In this document: positions 1 through 15,833 of the stretch, one piece after another
Numbering within the stretch: position 1 is the stretch's first letter
How the letters are laid out: each line of letters begins with the position of its first letter
DNA from: Trichosporon coremiiforme
Taxonomy: Eukaryota > Basidiomycota > Tremellomycetes > Trichosporonales > Trichosporonaceae
Reading direction: 5' to 3'
NCBI GenBank assembly: GCA_039545355.1
Contig: BCJJ01000001.1
Coordinates: 1,300,570-1,364,569, forward strand
Length of the DNA: 64,000 nucleotides
Notes under the pieces: model-generated
Database searches by the model: none
The model's input: the letters and a program-made list of their open reading frames with translations, nothing else
What the model was told of the DNA's origin: nothing
Translations under genes and position numbers: made by a program

Positions 1-2944
1 GCGAGCTGCCGAAATGTTGAGCAAGACGCGACGCGAACGCGACGCGCGTGCGGAATCGCTGCTGCCCGCTGGACTCGTTGGCACTGGCGCGACGACGTGA
101 CTGGCGGATGGTCATGGCGGATGAAGATTGCCTGCAGCGAGAATGTCTGACAGTCGAGACCGATGCCGTCAGTTTCAGGACGTAAGAGGCGGAATCGGGC
201 GGCCTAAGGTTTCCTTCTGGCCAAACAATTCAGTGCGTGCCGGGATACTCTGGCTCGCCTGACGTGACGTTCGTGGGCTTCGCGTATCTACCGTTCAGCA
301 GTCGCTCGCGGATGTGCAGGAACCAGAATGCAGGTGGAAAGCGAGCAATGCCAGATGGTCTGACGGCAGACATTACGGAGACGGCCAGGGCGGACCCAAG
401 AACGAGACGTGCCTTGCATCGCCGTGCGCTTACAGGCATCGATGCTCCCGAGCAGTTGCAGACCTGGAGGCACCGGGGCAATAGGTGCATGAGTCGTTGG
501 TGGGAGTAGGACATGTTGCAATCGACAGAACGGCTGCAGGGGAAGCGAAGGGTGGTAGCTCCGAAGGAAGACTGGAGGGAAGGCGCCGGGAAAGCCAGGA
601 AGCAAGACAGCTAACGCAGGAAACGACGCGTCGTAGGACGTGTCGCTCGTGTCCGCGGGTCAAGGGGCGTTTCACCTTGCTCGTCCCACGTGGCGGGCGA
701 GCTTGTTCGCGCCATCGCTCCGCGGGTCCCGTGCCTGCCGCCTGCCGGTGCACTGGTAGGGCTCTAGCGTACGACGACGCGGACAAGCTCAAGCTCTGCG
801 CGCGCTGCGTTCTGGCGCAGGTTGGGGTCGGAGCTACTTCACTGCAAGTGCGCAGTGCATGCAGCGCCGAGAGCGGGCGATCAAATGAGCATGTGCGCAC
901 ACCCTGTCGGACAAGAATTTGCATGCGACACCGGACTGCGGAGCTGGGACAGTTGCGGCGCACGCGGTGCATGCGGCGTGCGGGGGCCGTGGGTATGCAT
1001 GTGCTGAAGTGCTTAAGCTCGGACAGTCCGCGGGGAAGGACAGACGGGCGCGGGGCACAGGGGATGTCTCCTGAGGTAGGTTGGGCTGGCCCGAGGAAGA
1101 CGAAACTCGCTGGACCTACTGTCAGCGAGGGCACAAGGAACGGTCAAGGCGAACGAGCAAGCGAGCGTCGGTCACTTGAGGAAGTCGCTGCCGAGGACGG
1201 CGTCCGTGCTGGGCAACACCGTGCAGCGCAGAGAGACCGCCGGGCTGCCCGCTGCCCGCGCTGCTCGCCTCGCCTCGCCTCGAGAATGTAACAGGGCGAG
1301 TACTGACTGCCCGCTTCGTCCGTCGCCGCAGACCCGTACAACATGCAACGGCAGGCTGTCGTGTACCGCGTACGAGCATCGTGCCGTTGCGTGTGCCGAT
1401 GCTGTTGTACCGAAGCCGCCCGGAGCTTCCAGGCCGAGCGACGGACGGGCGGCTTAATGGCCTCATACTGATGGACTAATGGCGGCCCGTAATGAAGCGT
1501 CCCTGAGATTAAGGCTGCGTGTCTGCGTGTCTCGCATGTCTCGCATGTCTACGATATGGCTAGAACTGCGCCCTAGATTGCGACGATTCCGGGGATTCTG
1601 TTGTTCGTCTGCGCGTCAGGCTGTACTGGCCTGGACGCTGAATGCATAGCGTACTGGTGTACTGGTGTAGAGGTGTAGAGCTAGCTGGGCAGCTGGGCAT
1701 GGAGAACAGGAGGATGGTAGTGTAGGGGTCGCAGGCGTAGGCGTAGGCGCAGGCGTACTAGCGTCTGGGATCCTGACATCCTGACATGCTGTCCGGACCC
1801 TAGCGGCAGCCCTGTCCCTCCTGGTACTCCTGGACTCCTGGCCCTTGCTCCTTCCTTTGCCTCTTCCCTCCGTCCTTGCTCGAACCCCCAACGCCCAGCG
1901 TCCCCCGGCACTCCCTCCCCAATCACTTGCTCACCCTGCTCCTTACTCCCTTGTCGTTCCCTCTCACTCTCACCCTCACTCTCCCTCGCTCCCCTCCCCT
2001 CCCCTGTCCTCGGCCCCCGCCCCTACCCAGACAACACCTCCTAGCCCTCCTCTGGCTCCCTGCCATTTCGCTGTACTGCCGTACCGTGGTTCCTCAGTCC
2101 CTCACCATCTACTCTACCACTCTGCGTACACTTCCATCGCAGCCACCGTCCACCGGCCACCACTCACTACCACCCACTCCTACATCCTGCATTCTGCATC
2201 CTGCATCCTGCATCCTGCATCCTGCAATCCTGGACCGCAGCCTCCATCCTACACGAACCAGACACTCTCCGGACAGACTCTTCCCTCTTTCATTATTCAA
2301 CCTCCACTACTTCTATCACCCATCCATTGCATCTGCCAATCTTCATCATTCCCCAATACACCACATACCTCATCCACGCGACTACTGTCACCCCTCGACC
2401 ACGACGAGTGTTCCTGCGTCCTTTTCGTCGCTTGTCCTCCGACTTGAGCTTCCCTCCGCGCGACGCCTGATCGACTCGGCCGACCCCCTCATTCACTCGT
2501 TACCGTCCAAGGCCGCCCCTCGCTCCCCTCCTTGGTGTGCCGACAAGTGCGCGCTGGGCACGGAGGAATTGCTTTCAAGTGACAGCGCACGCCGTTGACC
2601 GTGTATCCACGCGTGCTCTGCTGATCTTGATCATTCCATCCCTCGCTGCTCTTGCTGCACGGAGCATCCAGGTGACGCCCCCCGGACAAGCGCCCTCTCG
2701 ACCAACAACACCTTCCCGCCTCCTCACTTTCTTTTTCTTTCGGCTCCGTCTCTTGAGATCGCGCATTGTTGAGTGTGTATCCAGATCCCCTTTTTCAATC
2801 CCTTTACTCTCGGCCTAAGACTGGCGAGAGCTGCAACACGGGCTTTCGCACCGACCGCTCCCCCCGCATCCATCTTTGCCATTTCTTGATGGCCCACACG
2901 ACGTATAACTGACTCCCTCCCCAGATGTCGACTTCCTCTCTACC
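1..2944. other. Intergenic and 5' leader region, no gene supported
   Basis: Open frames here overlap on both strands and have no recognisable domain or coherent codon use, so I call no gene. From about 1,840 onward the + strand becomes strongly pyrimidine-rich (runs of CCCTCC/CTCCC), as expected for the promoter and leader of the RhoGAP gene that follows. A short 7-bp tandem repeat lies at about 2,188-2,227. Confidence 0.6.
2188..2227 (+). repeat. 7-bp tandem repeat (CATCCTG unit)
   Basis: About five to six copies of a CATCCTG/CATTCTG unit in the leader region upstream of the RhoGAP gene. It is a simple microsatellite-like tract outside coding sequence. Confidence 0.8.
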
Positions 2945-6474
<3,530 letters not shown>

Positions 6475-6654
6475 ATCGTACGCAGCCGGCGCAGTGCAGG
6501 GCGCGCGCGCGAAACATTTTACATAAGCCCCACGCGGGCGTGTCATGAATACTATTTTACGAAGCCTCTAGCGGCCATCTGTAGTTCTCGCTGACAGATG
6601 TCACGGTATTTTGGGTTACCTGGGGTTTCATTGATTTGCATTGTCTACGGAAAA

Positions 6655-8096
6655 TCAACAAGCGCCCGCAGCCTTGAGGCCGGGGATACAGTCGCCCTTA
6701 GCAGCGAGCTTGGCGTACCACAGCTTGGTCTCGGCGAGGATGATGATGCCGCTGTCGGTGAACTGGAAGTTTGCGCTCGTGTTGCCAACGTAGATCTTGC
6801 CGAGGAGCGTGCCCTGGGGGTTCCAGACGTGGACGCCGTCCCCAAGGCCGGCGTAGACATTGCCCGCGCTGTCCGTGTGGACGCCGTCGGGCACGCCCGG
6901 AGTCGGGAAAGCGAAGAGCTCCTTACTTCCAACAGTTCCGTCCTCCTTGACGGCAAACCTGTAAACAGCAGCAGGCAGGGACCAGTCCATGCCTGCGTAT
7001 CCGAGCGCCGCTCCAGTGTCAGTGACATAGAGCCACTTGCCATCGGGGGAGAAGCACAGCCCATTGGGACGCAGCATTGCGTCCGTGATAGCCTGGACTA
7101 CGCCGGTGGACGGGTTGAAACGATAAACCTGGCGAGGGATGTTGACGGGCGCGCGGAAGTCCTGGACGTGCCCGTAGTCGACGTCTGTGAAGTAGACCCA
7201 ATTGCCGAAGACAGCGACATCGTTGAGGGAGTTGAATTGCCGGCCGTGGTAGTTGTTGATCAGCACTGCGAGTGTCAGCGAGCCCCCTCTTCAGTCACTC
7301 AGTCACTCAGTCACTCAGTCCTCAGTCACTCACCAGTCGTGTTGTAAGGTTCCCGCGGATTCATGAGGTACAGTGCACTAGGGACGTCCTCGCCCATCCC
7401 CTCGCCTGCGAAGATAACCCCGTTGTCATTGAACAGAATCCCGCCGTTCGGGTTAATCACTTCGGGGTGCGCATCGACCTTGTCGACCTTGACGAATTCG
7501 TTCTGTCCCCTTTCTCCACGCTTCTCTTTCTGGACCAGAGCCTCAGCCTCAGACAGAGATATACGCTGCAGGATGGCCGACTTGGCCAATCCCGTCCCGG
7601 CGGCCTTGGCACCGGCGTTCTGTGCGAAGAACACGGAACCGGAGGAAGGATGCCACACGGCGGCTTCGTGGAAGATGGGATCGACTTCGGATTGAGCAAG
7701 CAACGTCAGGGAGGGGTCATGTCCTAGGACGTCGAGGAAGGAGGTGTCGTAGATGTGGAAGGGTTTCTCGAGCAGACTGTCTTTCGTGTGGCCGGGGGGG
7801 ACGAAGAGCTACCTGTCAGCCAAGTTCGAGGGCGGAAGGAGAACTTAAGAACTTACGACGGAGCCGTCATTCTCGCTCTGCTTCTGCGGCTTCTCCAACG
7901 CCGCCCACGACCGCCAGTCCAGCACCTGCGCTTTCTCCGGCACCCGGGCAGGATTGAGGTCGACCACGCCTCCGGCATAGTTGTTGTGGCCCTTGACCAT
8001 CGAGCCCAGAAGGGCTATGGCGCCGACAGCGAGGGGAATCATGATCGTGGTCGTTCGGAACGAGAGCGGTCTCTTGCCCTGTCTTTCTTCGCTCAT
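6655..8096 (-). CDS. Membrane-anchored SMP-30/gluconolactonase family beta-propeller
   Basis: Predicted exons (minus strand) are 8096-7857, 7808-7334 and 7265-6655, giving 441 residues. The N-terminus has a short basic stretch and one hydrophobic segment (about 16-34), so it is probably a signal anchor. The rest matches the SMP-30/gluconolactonase/LRE family of calcium-dependent six-bladed propellers: HEAAVWHPSSGSVFFAQN, then NDVAVFGNWVYFTD, then RPNGLCFSPDGKWLYVTDT, the typical metal-site Asn/Asp surroundings. Such enzymes hydrolyse lactones or related esters; the substrate cannot be told from sequence. The first intron is best read with acceptor ..GGTAG|CTC rather than the nearer CAG, because the nearer site brings a stop into frame. 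Intron 2 contains a TCAGTCAC tandem repeat. Confidence 0.88.
7283..7329. repeat. TCAGTCAC tandem repeat in an intron
   Basis: About five imperfect copies of TCAGTCAC inside intron 2 of the SMP-30-like gene, directly beside its splice donor. On the coding strand it reads GTGACTGA, so each unit offers a branch-like CTGA, which may make branch choice loose. Confidence 0.8.
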
Positions 8097-8680
8097 GACC
8101 GATCCTTTATACTTCGCTGTTTCTGGGGTTTCGGGATTTCTGGGGTTTCTGGGGGAGTAGAGCCCGAGGGCTGAGGACTGTCAAGAGAGTCGTTGGGGAC
8201 GTGAGGTGGGCCGCCGAGATCTCGGTGCACCTGACGTTCGATCATTCAGGCAATGCCGGCAGATACCGTCTACAGTTCGGGCCGATGTCCCACCGAACTG
8301 CTGAACAAGGCTGAAACCACATGACGCCATGCCCACCACTCTCCCATGTGCACCGTTTCGATCAGTTCCCAGTCCACTGCTACTGCATGCCATCGTTACT
8401 AGATTCCGAATAAGATCAAGACGTGATACAAAGGAAAGGTGATAAAGAACAGAATAGAAAACAAGGCTACTACTGGCTACTATACACAACACTGTCGGCC
8501 GTGCCGGCCGACTTCGACTTCTATGCACCTCCACTCTCCACAGTGGCTTGCGGATGCCGCGATGTGACTCGCGGATGGCTTGCTGGTCGACTTTTGGTGA
8601 CTGCATGAACTGATAGCTCGCTCGCTGGGTGATTTCAAGGCTCGCTGCTTGTCGCAGCTCGCCGCGCTCGTCACGGCCCG
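8097..8680. other. Intergenic region between two minus-strand genes
   Basis: Holds the promoter side of the SMP-30-like gene and the 3' end of the repeat-protein gene. No gene is supported here. Confidence 0.6.
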
Positions 8681-11540
8681 TTAGACCCGTGACGACACCT
8701 TGGTCACCTTGTTGCCGAGAAGAGACGACTTGGAGCCATTGTTCATCGGCAGCAGACGGTTCACGAGCATGCTCGCCGAGTGGCGCATGCGCAGTTGCTT
8801 GCGTTCGCTGCTGGCGCTGGCCGTGCTGCTGCTGCTTCCGCTGCCGCAGAGGGGAGGGGACGGCGTCTTGCTGCTGAGCGCGAGACCCATGCCGTCCTCG
8901 CTCGTTGGCGACGTACCGGCGGAAGAGCTATCTGGGGGAGAGCTGAGAGCGGCGCTGATAAACATGCTCTGACGGTGCGAAAGAACGTTCGCAGGCGGGG
9001 TGGGCGCGGGTCGCGGCGCAATGTACTTGTCGTTTGGCGGGTCGGGACCGCACGTGCGAACGTGCGGGGGGAGCGGCTTCGCGAGCTCCTCGAGACCAGA
9101 CATGAGCTGTGTCACCCTCCTCTCCTTCATCTCCTGGGCGTAGGCGGCGGCGCTGGATGGGCCCGAGGGCGCGATCGTCGACACGGGGCGGGGGCGGATC
9201 GTGTTGATGTTCGGCGCATGCACAGTCTTGTTGCTGGGGACGCCCGCGCTGCTGTTGCTGACGGTGCTGGTGGGCGCACTGATCCCACCGATAGAGACGG
9301 ATGATGTACTTGAGACCTTTGAGTCGTGAGACTCACTCCTCACCATCGACAGAGGACGGGGTGCGCTGCAAGTGGGTCCGCTGGGTGTGACGCCATGGCG
9401 CAGTATCGACGACCGGTTCGGGCGAGGTGTAATCTGGGGCGCGTCCAGAGACCGCACTGGGTTGATCGTGACACGCCGGGGGGCGCTGGCCCTGTCTCCT
9501 GCGGTTACGCTCGCAGACACGCTGCTTGACGACGAACTCGTGGCGGCCGTTCCAGTCGACGCCTCTGAACGGACGCGCGCATGTGATCTCGCAGGCCTGG
9601 GCGGTGGGGGTCCTTGGGTTTGAGGTTGCGTGCTAGGTTTCAGTATAGGCACTGATCGATCTCCCGTAGTAGCTCCAGCGCTCGTAGTCGTCGCTGTCGT
9701 GGTGGCCGAGCTGGAGCTCGCACCTCCGGTGCTGCCCGTGCGGTTGCGAGACCCTGCCGTTGCACCAGAGGAAGTCTTAGCATGACTGGGCTTGGCAATG
9801 TCTCCTCCACCTGTGCGCAAGATGCTTGCACGGTTGGAGCGCGGGGCCTGCAGATTGGGTCAGCTCTGCTGCGATAGATTCTCTCGTAATGGGGCAAGAT
9901 AAGGCTTGGGAAACAAAGCTTGTGGAGGCTGGGTTTGGCTGGGACACTGGGGCCGAGGTGGCGCGAGATAATGTAACAAGGCTCCCGTTTCATTGCAGAT
10001 AGCTGATCGCGAGCATCCCCTGTTGAATATCTGGAATTCGAGTGGGACCAGATGACGGAATGCTGCCGACAGCGGTGGGCGTGCCACCCGCGGATGAGAC
10101 CCCAAGTGGCAGGTACAAGGTACGACTCAAAACATGACGTCGCCCTGTAGCCAGGCAACCGCGTTTTGGATCGATGCCTCGATACAAACTCTCCTTCTCA
10201 ACCGCTTCTGTCGGCCATGTAGCGAAGAAGCGTTCGGAGGATTCCACAACGCTTAATCAACACATGCACAAGCTTGTTTAGCTCCAATGTTAGGGGAATC
10301 AAGCGCTTCGAATGCTTGGAATGCGGGCAGGTGGAAGCAAGTGGCTCCCGGGAGGTACTTACGATATGCGGAGTTCCCAAGCTGGCTGGAAGGGTCACGC
10401 TTTTCCGGCGTTCAGCGCGTTCGGCTGCGTCTCGAGCCTTGTTCCTCGCCGCGGCCTCGGCCATTTCGCGAGCAGTCTTCATCGGTGTCTGCTCTGTCGG
10501 GACCTGGCCTTGGCGCAGCATCGCCGCTCGGTTTTGACGAGGTGCAATCTCTGGTGGCGACATCAGACTGGCAGGCATCTGCACTTGCTTGCGCTTCTCG
10601 AGACGCTCCTGATACTCGCGCGCCTTATTGCGAGCCGCCATCTCCGCACGAATCTCTGCACTCTCGGGCTTGACATTCTCCTCAGGGACCTGTCCCAGTC
10701 GAAGGAGTGCTGCACGGTTTTGCCTGGGTGCGACGGAAGGTTGTGCGAGGGAGGCAACATTCTGCGAAGAATGCCGTCAACATTATGTTATGTCAATGAA
10801 CTAGCAATGGTTTGCCGCGCTCAGTCAGGCACCGGTCTCCCACCACCGGGGGAGGAAGGACCCTTCACCGTCCGAAACCTGCATCGAGCAAACAGGTCTG
10901 GAGATGATGCTTATAATGATGACTTCATGACTGAGGCGACCGAACCACTGCCAGATCTATCACTCACCAGTGCCAAGTTGCGCTTGTGCCCAGGGATGTT
11001 GTCGAAGACGACTGGGACCTCACCTTCGCCAGTCATGCGGCGAATGTCACGGGGATCCTCCCATTTCAGTCCTTGGCGCAGCGCAGCCGATTTCGTGAGG
11101 CGAGGGCCTAGTCCCTCCATGTTTGTGGTCGGGGGTGCTGGGCGAGCGCGGAATTTGGTGTGACTAGTGGATGGGGAGGGGTTGGAGACGCTTCGGGACG
11201 TAGTGGTGGTGTTGGTAGTGGTAGCGGTAGCAGTAGACTCATTAGACTTGGTCGAATCGTGCAGCTGCAGCTTCTTGACCGAGTCTCCCTCAGCGAGGGT
11301 AGGGGCAAGGTCTTGGGCGTCGTCGAGAGGCACATCACCAACAATGCGAGCGGTGTCCGCATGGGCCATCTTGCTCGAGTTGGGGGTGACAACGCGAACT
11401 TCCGGGCTGCGGCGATCGCGGTTTGAGCTGCCAGGCATGTCGTCTCCGCTGGACAGCCCAAGGTTGGAGCTGCTGATAGACTGTGTCGAGAGGAGAGACA
11501 ACGTTGACGTTGACATGGGGGGTTGGACTGTCGACGACAT
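8681..11540 (-). CDS. Repeat protein with PR-x-NR-x2-LR motifs, function unknown
   Basis: Predicted exons are 11540-10968, 10761-10363 and 9847-8681, all joined in phase 0, giving 712 residues. I do not recognise the family. The visible feature is a repeated unit with consensus [IV][AT]PRxNR[AS][AS]hLRxG at four places: VAPRQNRAALLRLGQVP, IAPRQNRAAMLRQGQVP, IAPRSNRASILRTG and ITPRPNRSSILRHG. The first two belong to a roughly 60-residue tandem unit that also contains a basic/acidic helix (AARNKAR..ERxEKRK) and ends in PASL. The exon 2-3 junction falls inside the third copy and rebuilds it exactly, which confirms the unusually long 515-nt intron. The remainder is Ser/Thr/Pro-rich and probably disordered. 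Exon 2 is 399 nt, so skipping it would keep the frame. Confidence 0.78.
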
Positions 11541-13022
11541 GGTGATGTCGGAAGGGAAGACGCGCGCTGTCGTTGAAGCTAAAACTCAGATGGGGCGGGG
11601 GCGTGGATTCGAGAGACGGGGGCGTTGTGTTCACAGATTGGGCGTTAGATTATGCTCGTCGTCATTGACGCGTGGTAGAGATGGTCAAGAGATGATCGTG
11701 GATCGTGATCAAGAGGGGGGTCAGGCAAAGATAGAGAGAAACACACAGCTGAGAGAGTCTGAATTGTGTGAAGACATGAATGAGAGAGAGAGGGAGACTA
11801 CCATGGGGCCCTAGACAGGTCTGTGTACTCTACTCATATGCGCACATCCGGCACCTGGAGGGCATGGCGCGCACACAATCCGTCCACAGACGGACAGGGA
11901 TGTACGGCAGGACGGGCTGCAGGGCAGTCAGAGGTTTGTATCGGGTGGGTGGACGGTCCTACATGTCCTGTGGTGCGGTATGAGACAAAGGGTCTCCATC
12001 AAGTCAGGACCACACAGGGTACCTAGCCGGTCCCTCGTGTCCCTTGCTGTCCCTCGCGTCCTGCAGCCTCCTGCCTCCACCAGCGCCCACCCAGGACCCA
12101 GGCCCCCGCGCTGCATCAGGCTGTCTCACGCTCAGGCTGTCTCATGCTTAGGCTTGCGGGTTTCCCCAGACGGCCACACCAGCGGGGAGCGGTCGAGCGC
12201 TCTCACGTCTCAGCTTTGCGCCTCCGTCCAATCGTCGTGCCCTCCTCCCTCCCGATACTCCAGGCATCCCTGCCTTCCTGTAAGGTTCACATCTTCCATC
12301 TCTACTCTAACCTTGGGCTCTCCGGCGTGCCGGTGTCTCTTGTGTCGAATTCATCCTCCTCCTCGCCACTCTGTAACCTATCATCGCCTAGCAATGCCCG
12401 TCTCATAAACAAAACAGCGCGACTGACATTCGCAGTCCGTCGGTAGCCTGTGTGTGCAACGCCCAAGGCAACCGTCTGTGCGGGAGGCGTTCGAACGCGT
12501 CTCACAGCTCAGCCTCACTTGCCACTAGGCCACTAGAGCGTTAGCCCCGGTGTGTAGCCTCATAGCCTCCCTCGCATGCCTTAATAGGCTCATGGAACTA
12601 CGGAGCCATGGCAGGGTGAGACCAACTACCGACTTCTGCAGGCTCCATCCATACTCCACCACGGACACTGTACTGCATATGTCTCATAAGCAGTGCCGTA
12701 GGGCGGGACAGTAAACTGTGCATGTGCCCGATCTCTCATGCATTCCACACACAGATCCAGCCTGTTCAGGTATGTTCTATGCTGGCCCCACTCGCCCACT
12801 CCTCTGTCGTCTGTTACTGCCCATCCCATTACGTCCATCTGCGCTATTGCCTCAATCGAAGAATATTATACGTTTTGTATGTAATCGTCGTTACTTTGGG
12901 TGTACGACTGAATAGCTTCAAATCGACTAATCAGCGTGCGTGACACACCTTACCATTCATCGCCAGCTGCCTCGAACTGCCTCTTAGCGTCTTAGTGTGC
13001 GCCAGAGTGCCGTAACTACTCT
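11541..13022. other. Intergenic region, no gene supported
   Basis: Upstream of the minus-strand repeat protein. The stretch at about 11,930-12,400 is pyrimidine-rich on the + strand. Small open frames here have neither family features nor coding bias. Confidence 0.5.
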
Positions 13023-13232
13023 TCATGAATTGACACAGCGGAACGGCATATGAGTCTCAAGTCCGTCCTGTCCTTCTGCTTCCTGACATACACGAATCCC
13101 CGCCAGCCAGACATTCAAGACATGCCGCTCCAGGTAGTCGACCTTGGGTCGGTCGAGGACCTGAAAGCCGACGATGGCGATGCTAGGACTTGTTTCAGCT
13201 TTCCAGACACATGCGCACGCAAAGCTCATCAT
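13023..13232 (-). CDS. Possible small spliced gene, 57 residues, unknown
   Basis: Doubtful. On the minus strand an ATGATG at 13232 begins a 14-nt exon, followed by a possible 36-nt intron (13218-13183: GTGCGC donor, AGCTGAAAC before a CCTAG acceptor) and an exon to a stop at 13023. The second exon has C/G-ending codons (FQVLDRPKVDYLERHVLNVW). A TATAAGG element lies about 90 bp upstream (about 13316-13322, minus). The intron is a multiple of three without stops, so unspliced reading is also open. The + strand carries a competing open frame over the same DNA, so coding on either strand is unproven. It could equally be promoter DNA of the fimbrin gene. Confidence 0.3.
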   Translation of the reverse strand: MMSFACACVWKAETSPSIAIVGFQVLDRPKVDYLERHVLNVWLAGIRVCQEAEGQDGLETHMPFRCVNS

Positions 13233-13656
13233 CAGCGGATGGCGGAGCTCGGTTAAACTCCTCGTATTCCTCCTTACCAATGCTATTCGCCGTTCCTGTC
13301 TTCACCCTCTGGCCCCTTATATCCTTGATCCATCCGGCTTCCGGTCCCTGTTCCCTAGTGCCTGCGCGCGATCATCTGATTTGCGTCCTCTGAAGCAGGA
13401 CGGGCCTGCAGATCGCTCGACTTCACAGGTTAGTCACGTGACTCACTCTGGCCGGCAAGAAGTCACGTGAAACGGTAAAAGGTTGAGTTCATAGCACTCG
13501 CGTGGGTTTGCTTCCGAGTAGATATGACGCATGCACGCACAGCCCAAGGCTGTACTCTGCCTGCTGCTCGCAAACGCATGCATCATCCATCTTCCTCGAA
13601 CCGTTTGTTCTTCACTCCCCAGCGTCCATCTACCTAGTGAATAACGCCAAGCCATC

Positions 13657-15833
13657 ATGCAGGCCATCAGGTTGGGTAAGAAGTACCCCGACTTCTCGCA
13701 GGATGAAATCTTCCAGCTCATCAACCGCTTCCAGTGAGTGTTTCGGGGTTTCCCACGCCTCGCCGAGATTTCTGGCGCACTCACAAAACTCCACTCTGAC
13801 ACCACTTCAGACAGATCGACGTCGACGACAAGGGATCTCTTGACAAGTCGGAGGCCATCGCTGCTGTTCAGCAGTCCGGCGACGCCGACTATGACACTGT
13901 AAGCCAAAACAGCTCTCGAAGTGTGACCGGCGAGCTAACAGGTGCAGGCTCGTGAGACCATGAAGTCGGTGAACATCGATGCTTCTGGCCGTCTTGAGGT
14001 CGAGGACTGGGTTCAGCTCCACTCGCTTCTCCGTCAGAACAAGCAGCACCCTGTGTGAGTAGATCTGCCGGGCGCAGCTGCTGCGCTAAGGCGGGCAAGC
14101 GTCGCTGGGGGCTGTGCGATCGAGATAATTGGCCGATCAAGCTAACGCGTACAGTCTCGAGGCTCACAAGGGTCGCATCGCCGTTAAGGGCACTGGCGGT
14201 ACCAGCACCCAGCACACTGTCAACGAGGATGAGCTCCGCTCGTTCACGGACCACATTAACGGCGTTCTCGGTGGCGACGCGGACATCGGTGACCGCCTCC
14301 CGATCCCGACCGACACCATGCAGCTGTTCGACGAGTGCCGCGGTGAGTCCTTTTGTGACGCAGATGAGCGGGGACAATGCTGACGCCGATCAGACGGTCT
14401 AATCCTTTCCAAGCTGATCAACGACTCGGTGCCCGAGACGATCGACGAGCGTGTCCTGAACAAGCCTGGACCGAAGAAGAAGCAGCTGAACGCATTCCAG
14501 ATGACGGAGAACAACAACATTGTTATTTCCTCCGCCAAGGGTATCGGATGTTCCGTTGTGAACATTGGCTCGAGCGACATTCAGGAGGGCCGTGAGCACC
14601 TTATCCTTGGTCTCATCTGGCAGATCATTCGTCGTGGTCTTTTGTCCAAGATTGACATCAAGATTCACCCCGAACTGTACCGCCTGCTGCTGGAGGACGA
14701 GACTCTGGATGAGTTCCTCCGCCTGCCTCCCGACCAGATTCTGCTTCGCTGGTTCAACTACCACTTGAAGGCCGCCGGCTGGCACAGGACGTAAGTGTAC
14801 AAACATCGACTGGAAACTGACGCCCAGCGTGAACAACTTCTCGACTGATGTCAAAGATGGAGAGAACTACACGGTCCTCCTGAACCAGCTCAAGCCTGAC
14901 GTTTGTTCCCGCGCCCCGCTCCAGACGCAGGACCTGAAGCAACGTGCTGAGCAGGTGCTCGAGAACGCGGACAAGATCGGGTGCCGCCGCTTCCTGACGC
15001 CCAACTCGCTTGTTGCGGGCAACCCGAAGCTGAATCTTGCGTTCGTCGCGAACTTGTTCAACACGTGGCCCGGCCTCGACCCGCTGGAGGAGGCCGAGGC
15101 GCCGCCCGAGATTGAGGACTTTGACGCTGAGGGCGAGCGCGAGGCCCGCGTCTTCACGCTGTGGCTGAACTCGCTCGACGTCGACCCTGGCGTGTACAAC
15201 TTATTCGAGGACCTGAAGGACGGCTACGTGCTTCTGCAGGGCTTCGACAAGGTGATTCCGGGGAGTGTCATCTGGCGCCGCGTTTCGAAGCCGAAGGAGG
15301 GCCAGGAGCTGTCGCGCTTCAAGGCGGTCGAGAACACGAACTACGCTGTCGACCTCGGCAAGCAGAACGGGATGCACCTCGTCGGTATCCAGGGCAGCGA
15401 CATTGTGGACGGCACGCGCACGCTCGTCCTGGGTCTCGTGTGGCAGCTGATGCGGATTAGCATCGCGCAGACGCTCGCGAGCATCAAGGGCGGCAAGCCG
15501 CCGACGGATCAGGACATGGTGCGCTGGGCCAACGACACGGTCAAGCGCGGCGGTAAGTCGAGCACGATGCGGAGTTTCAAGGACCCGTCGCTGTCAAACG
15601 GCGTCTTCTTCCTGGATCTTCTCAACGGCGTCCAGCCTGGCATCGTCGACTACTCCCTCGTCGAGTCTGGAAATGACCCCGAGAGCCACCGCATGAACGC
15701 CAAGCTCGCCATCTCCATCGCGCGCAAACTCGGCGCCCTCATCTTCCTCGTCCCCGAGGACATTGTCGACGTCCGCCCCCGCCTCCTCCTCACCTTTGTC
15801 GGCGCGCTCTGGGCCGCTAGCAGCAACGTCTAG
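13657..15833 (+). CDS. SAC6: Fimbrin/plastin actin-bundling protein
   Basis: Six predicted exons: 13657-13733, 13811-13898, 13948-14054, 14155-14342, 14394-14790 and 14828-15833, giving 620 residues, close to yeast Sac6 (642). Order: an EF-hand-like N-terminal module (about 1-80, with DVDDKGSLDKSE and NIDASGRLEVEDW) and four calponin-homology domains (about 112-238, 258-370, 386-500 and 512-615) forming two actin-binding domains. It cross-links F-actin in patches and cables for endocytosis and polarised growth. The calcium loops look degenerate, as in other fungal fimbrins. The acceptor of exon 3 could be 13942 instead of 13948, adding two residues (VQ); I chose 13948 because it aligns without a gap. 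The dense 5' introns contrast with the single large 3' exon. Confidence 0.95.

Noticed and set aside
485..1291. 268-codon open frame on the + strand, with an overlapping 234-codon frame on the minus strand
   Set aside because: Composition is typical of random GC-rich DNA, there are no family motifs, and both strands are equally open.
1845..2598. Two long overlapping Pro/Ser/Leu-rich frames on the + strand
   Set aside because: Produced by the CT-rich leader of the RhoGAP gene; residue content simply reflects CCN/TCN/CTN.
9860..10247. Extra exon inside the 515-nt intron of the repeat-protein gene
   Set aside because: The exon 2 to exon 3 join already rebuilds a full repeat copy (HI|APRSNRASILR), so no extra exon is needed.
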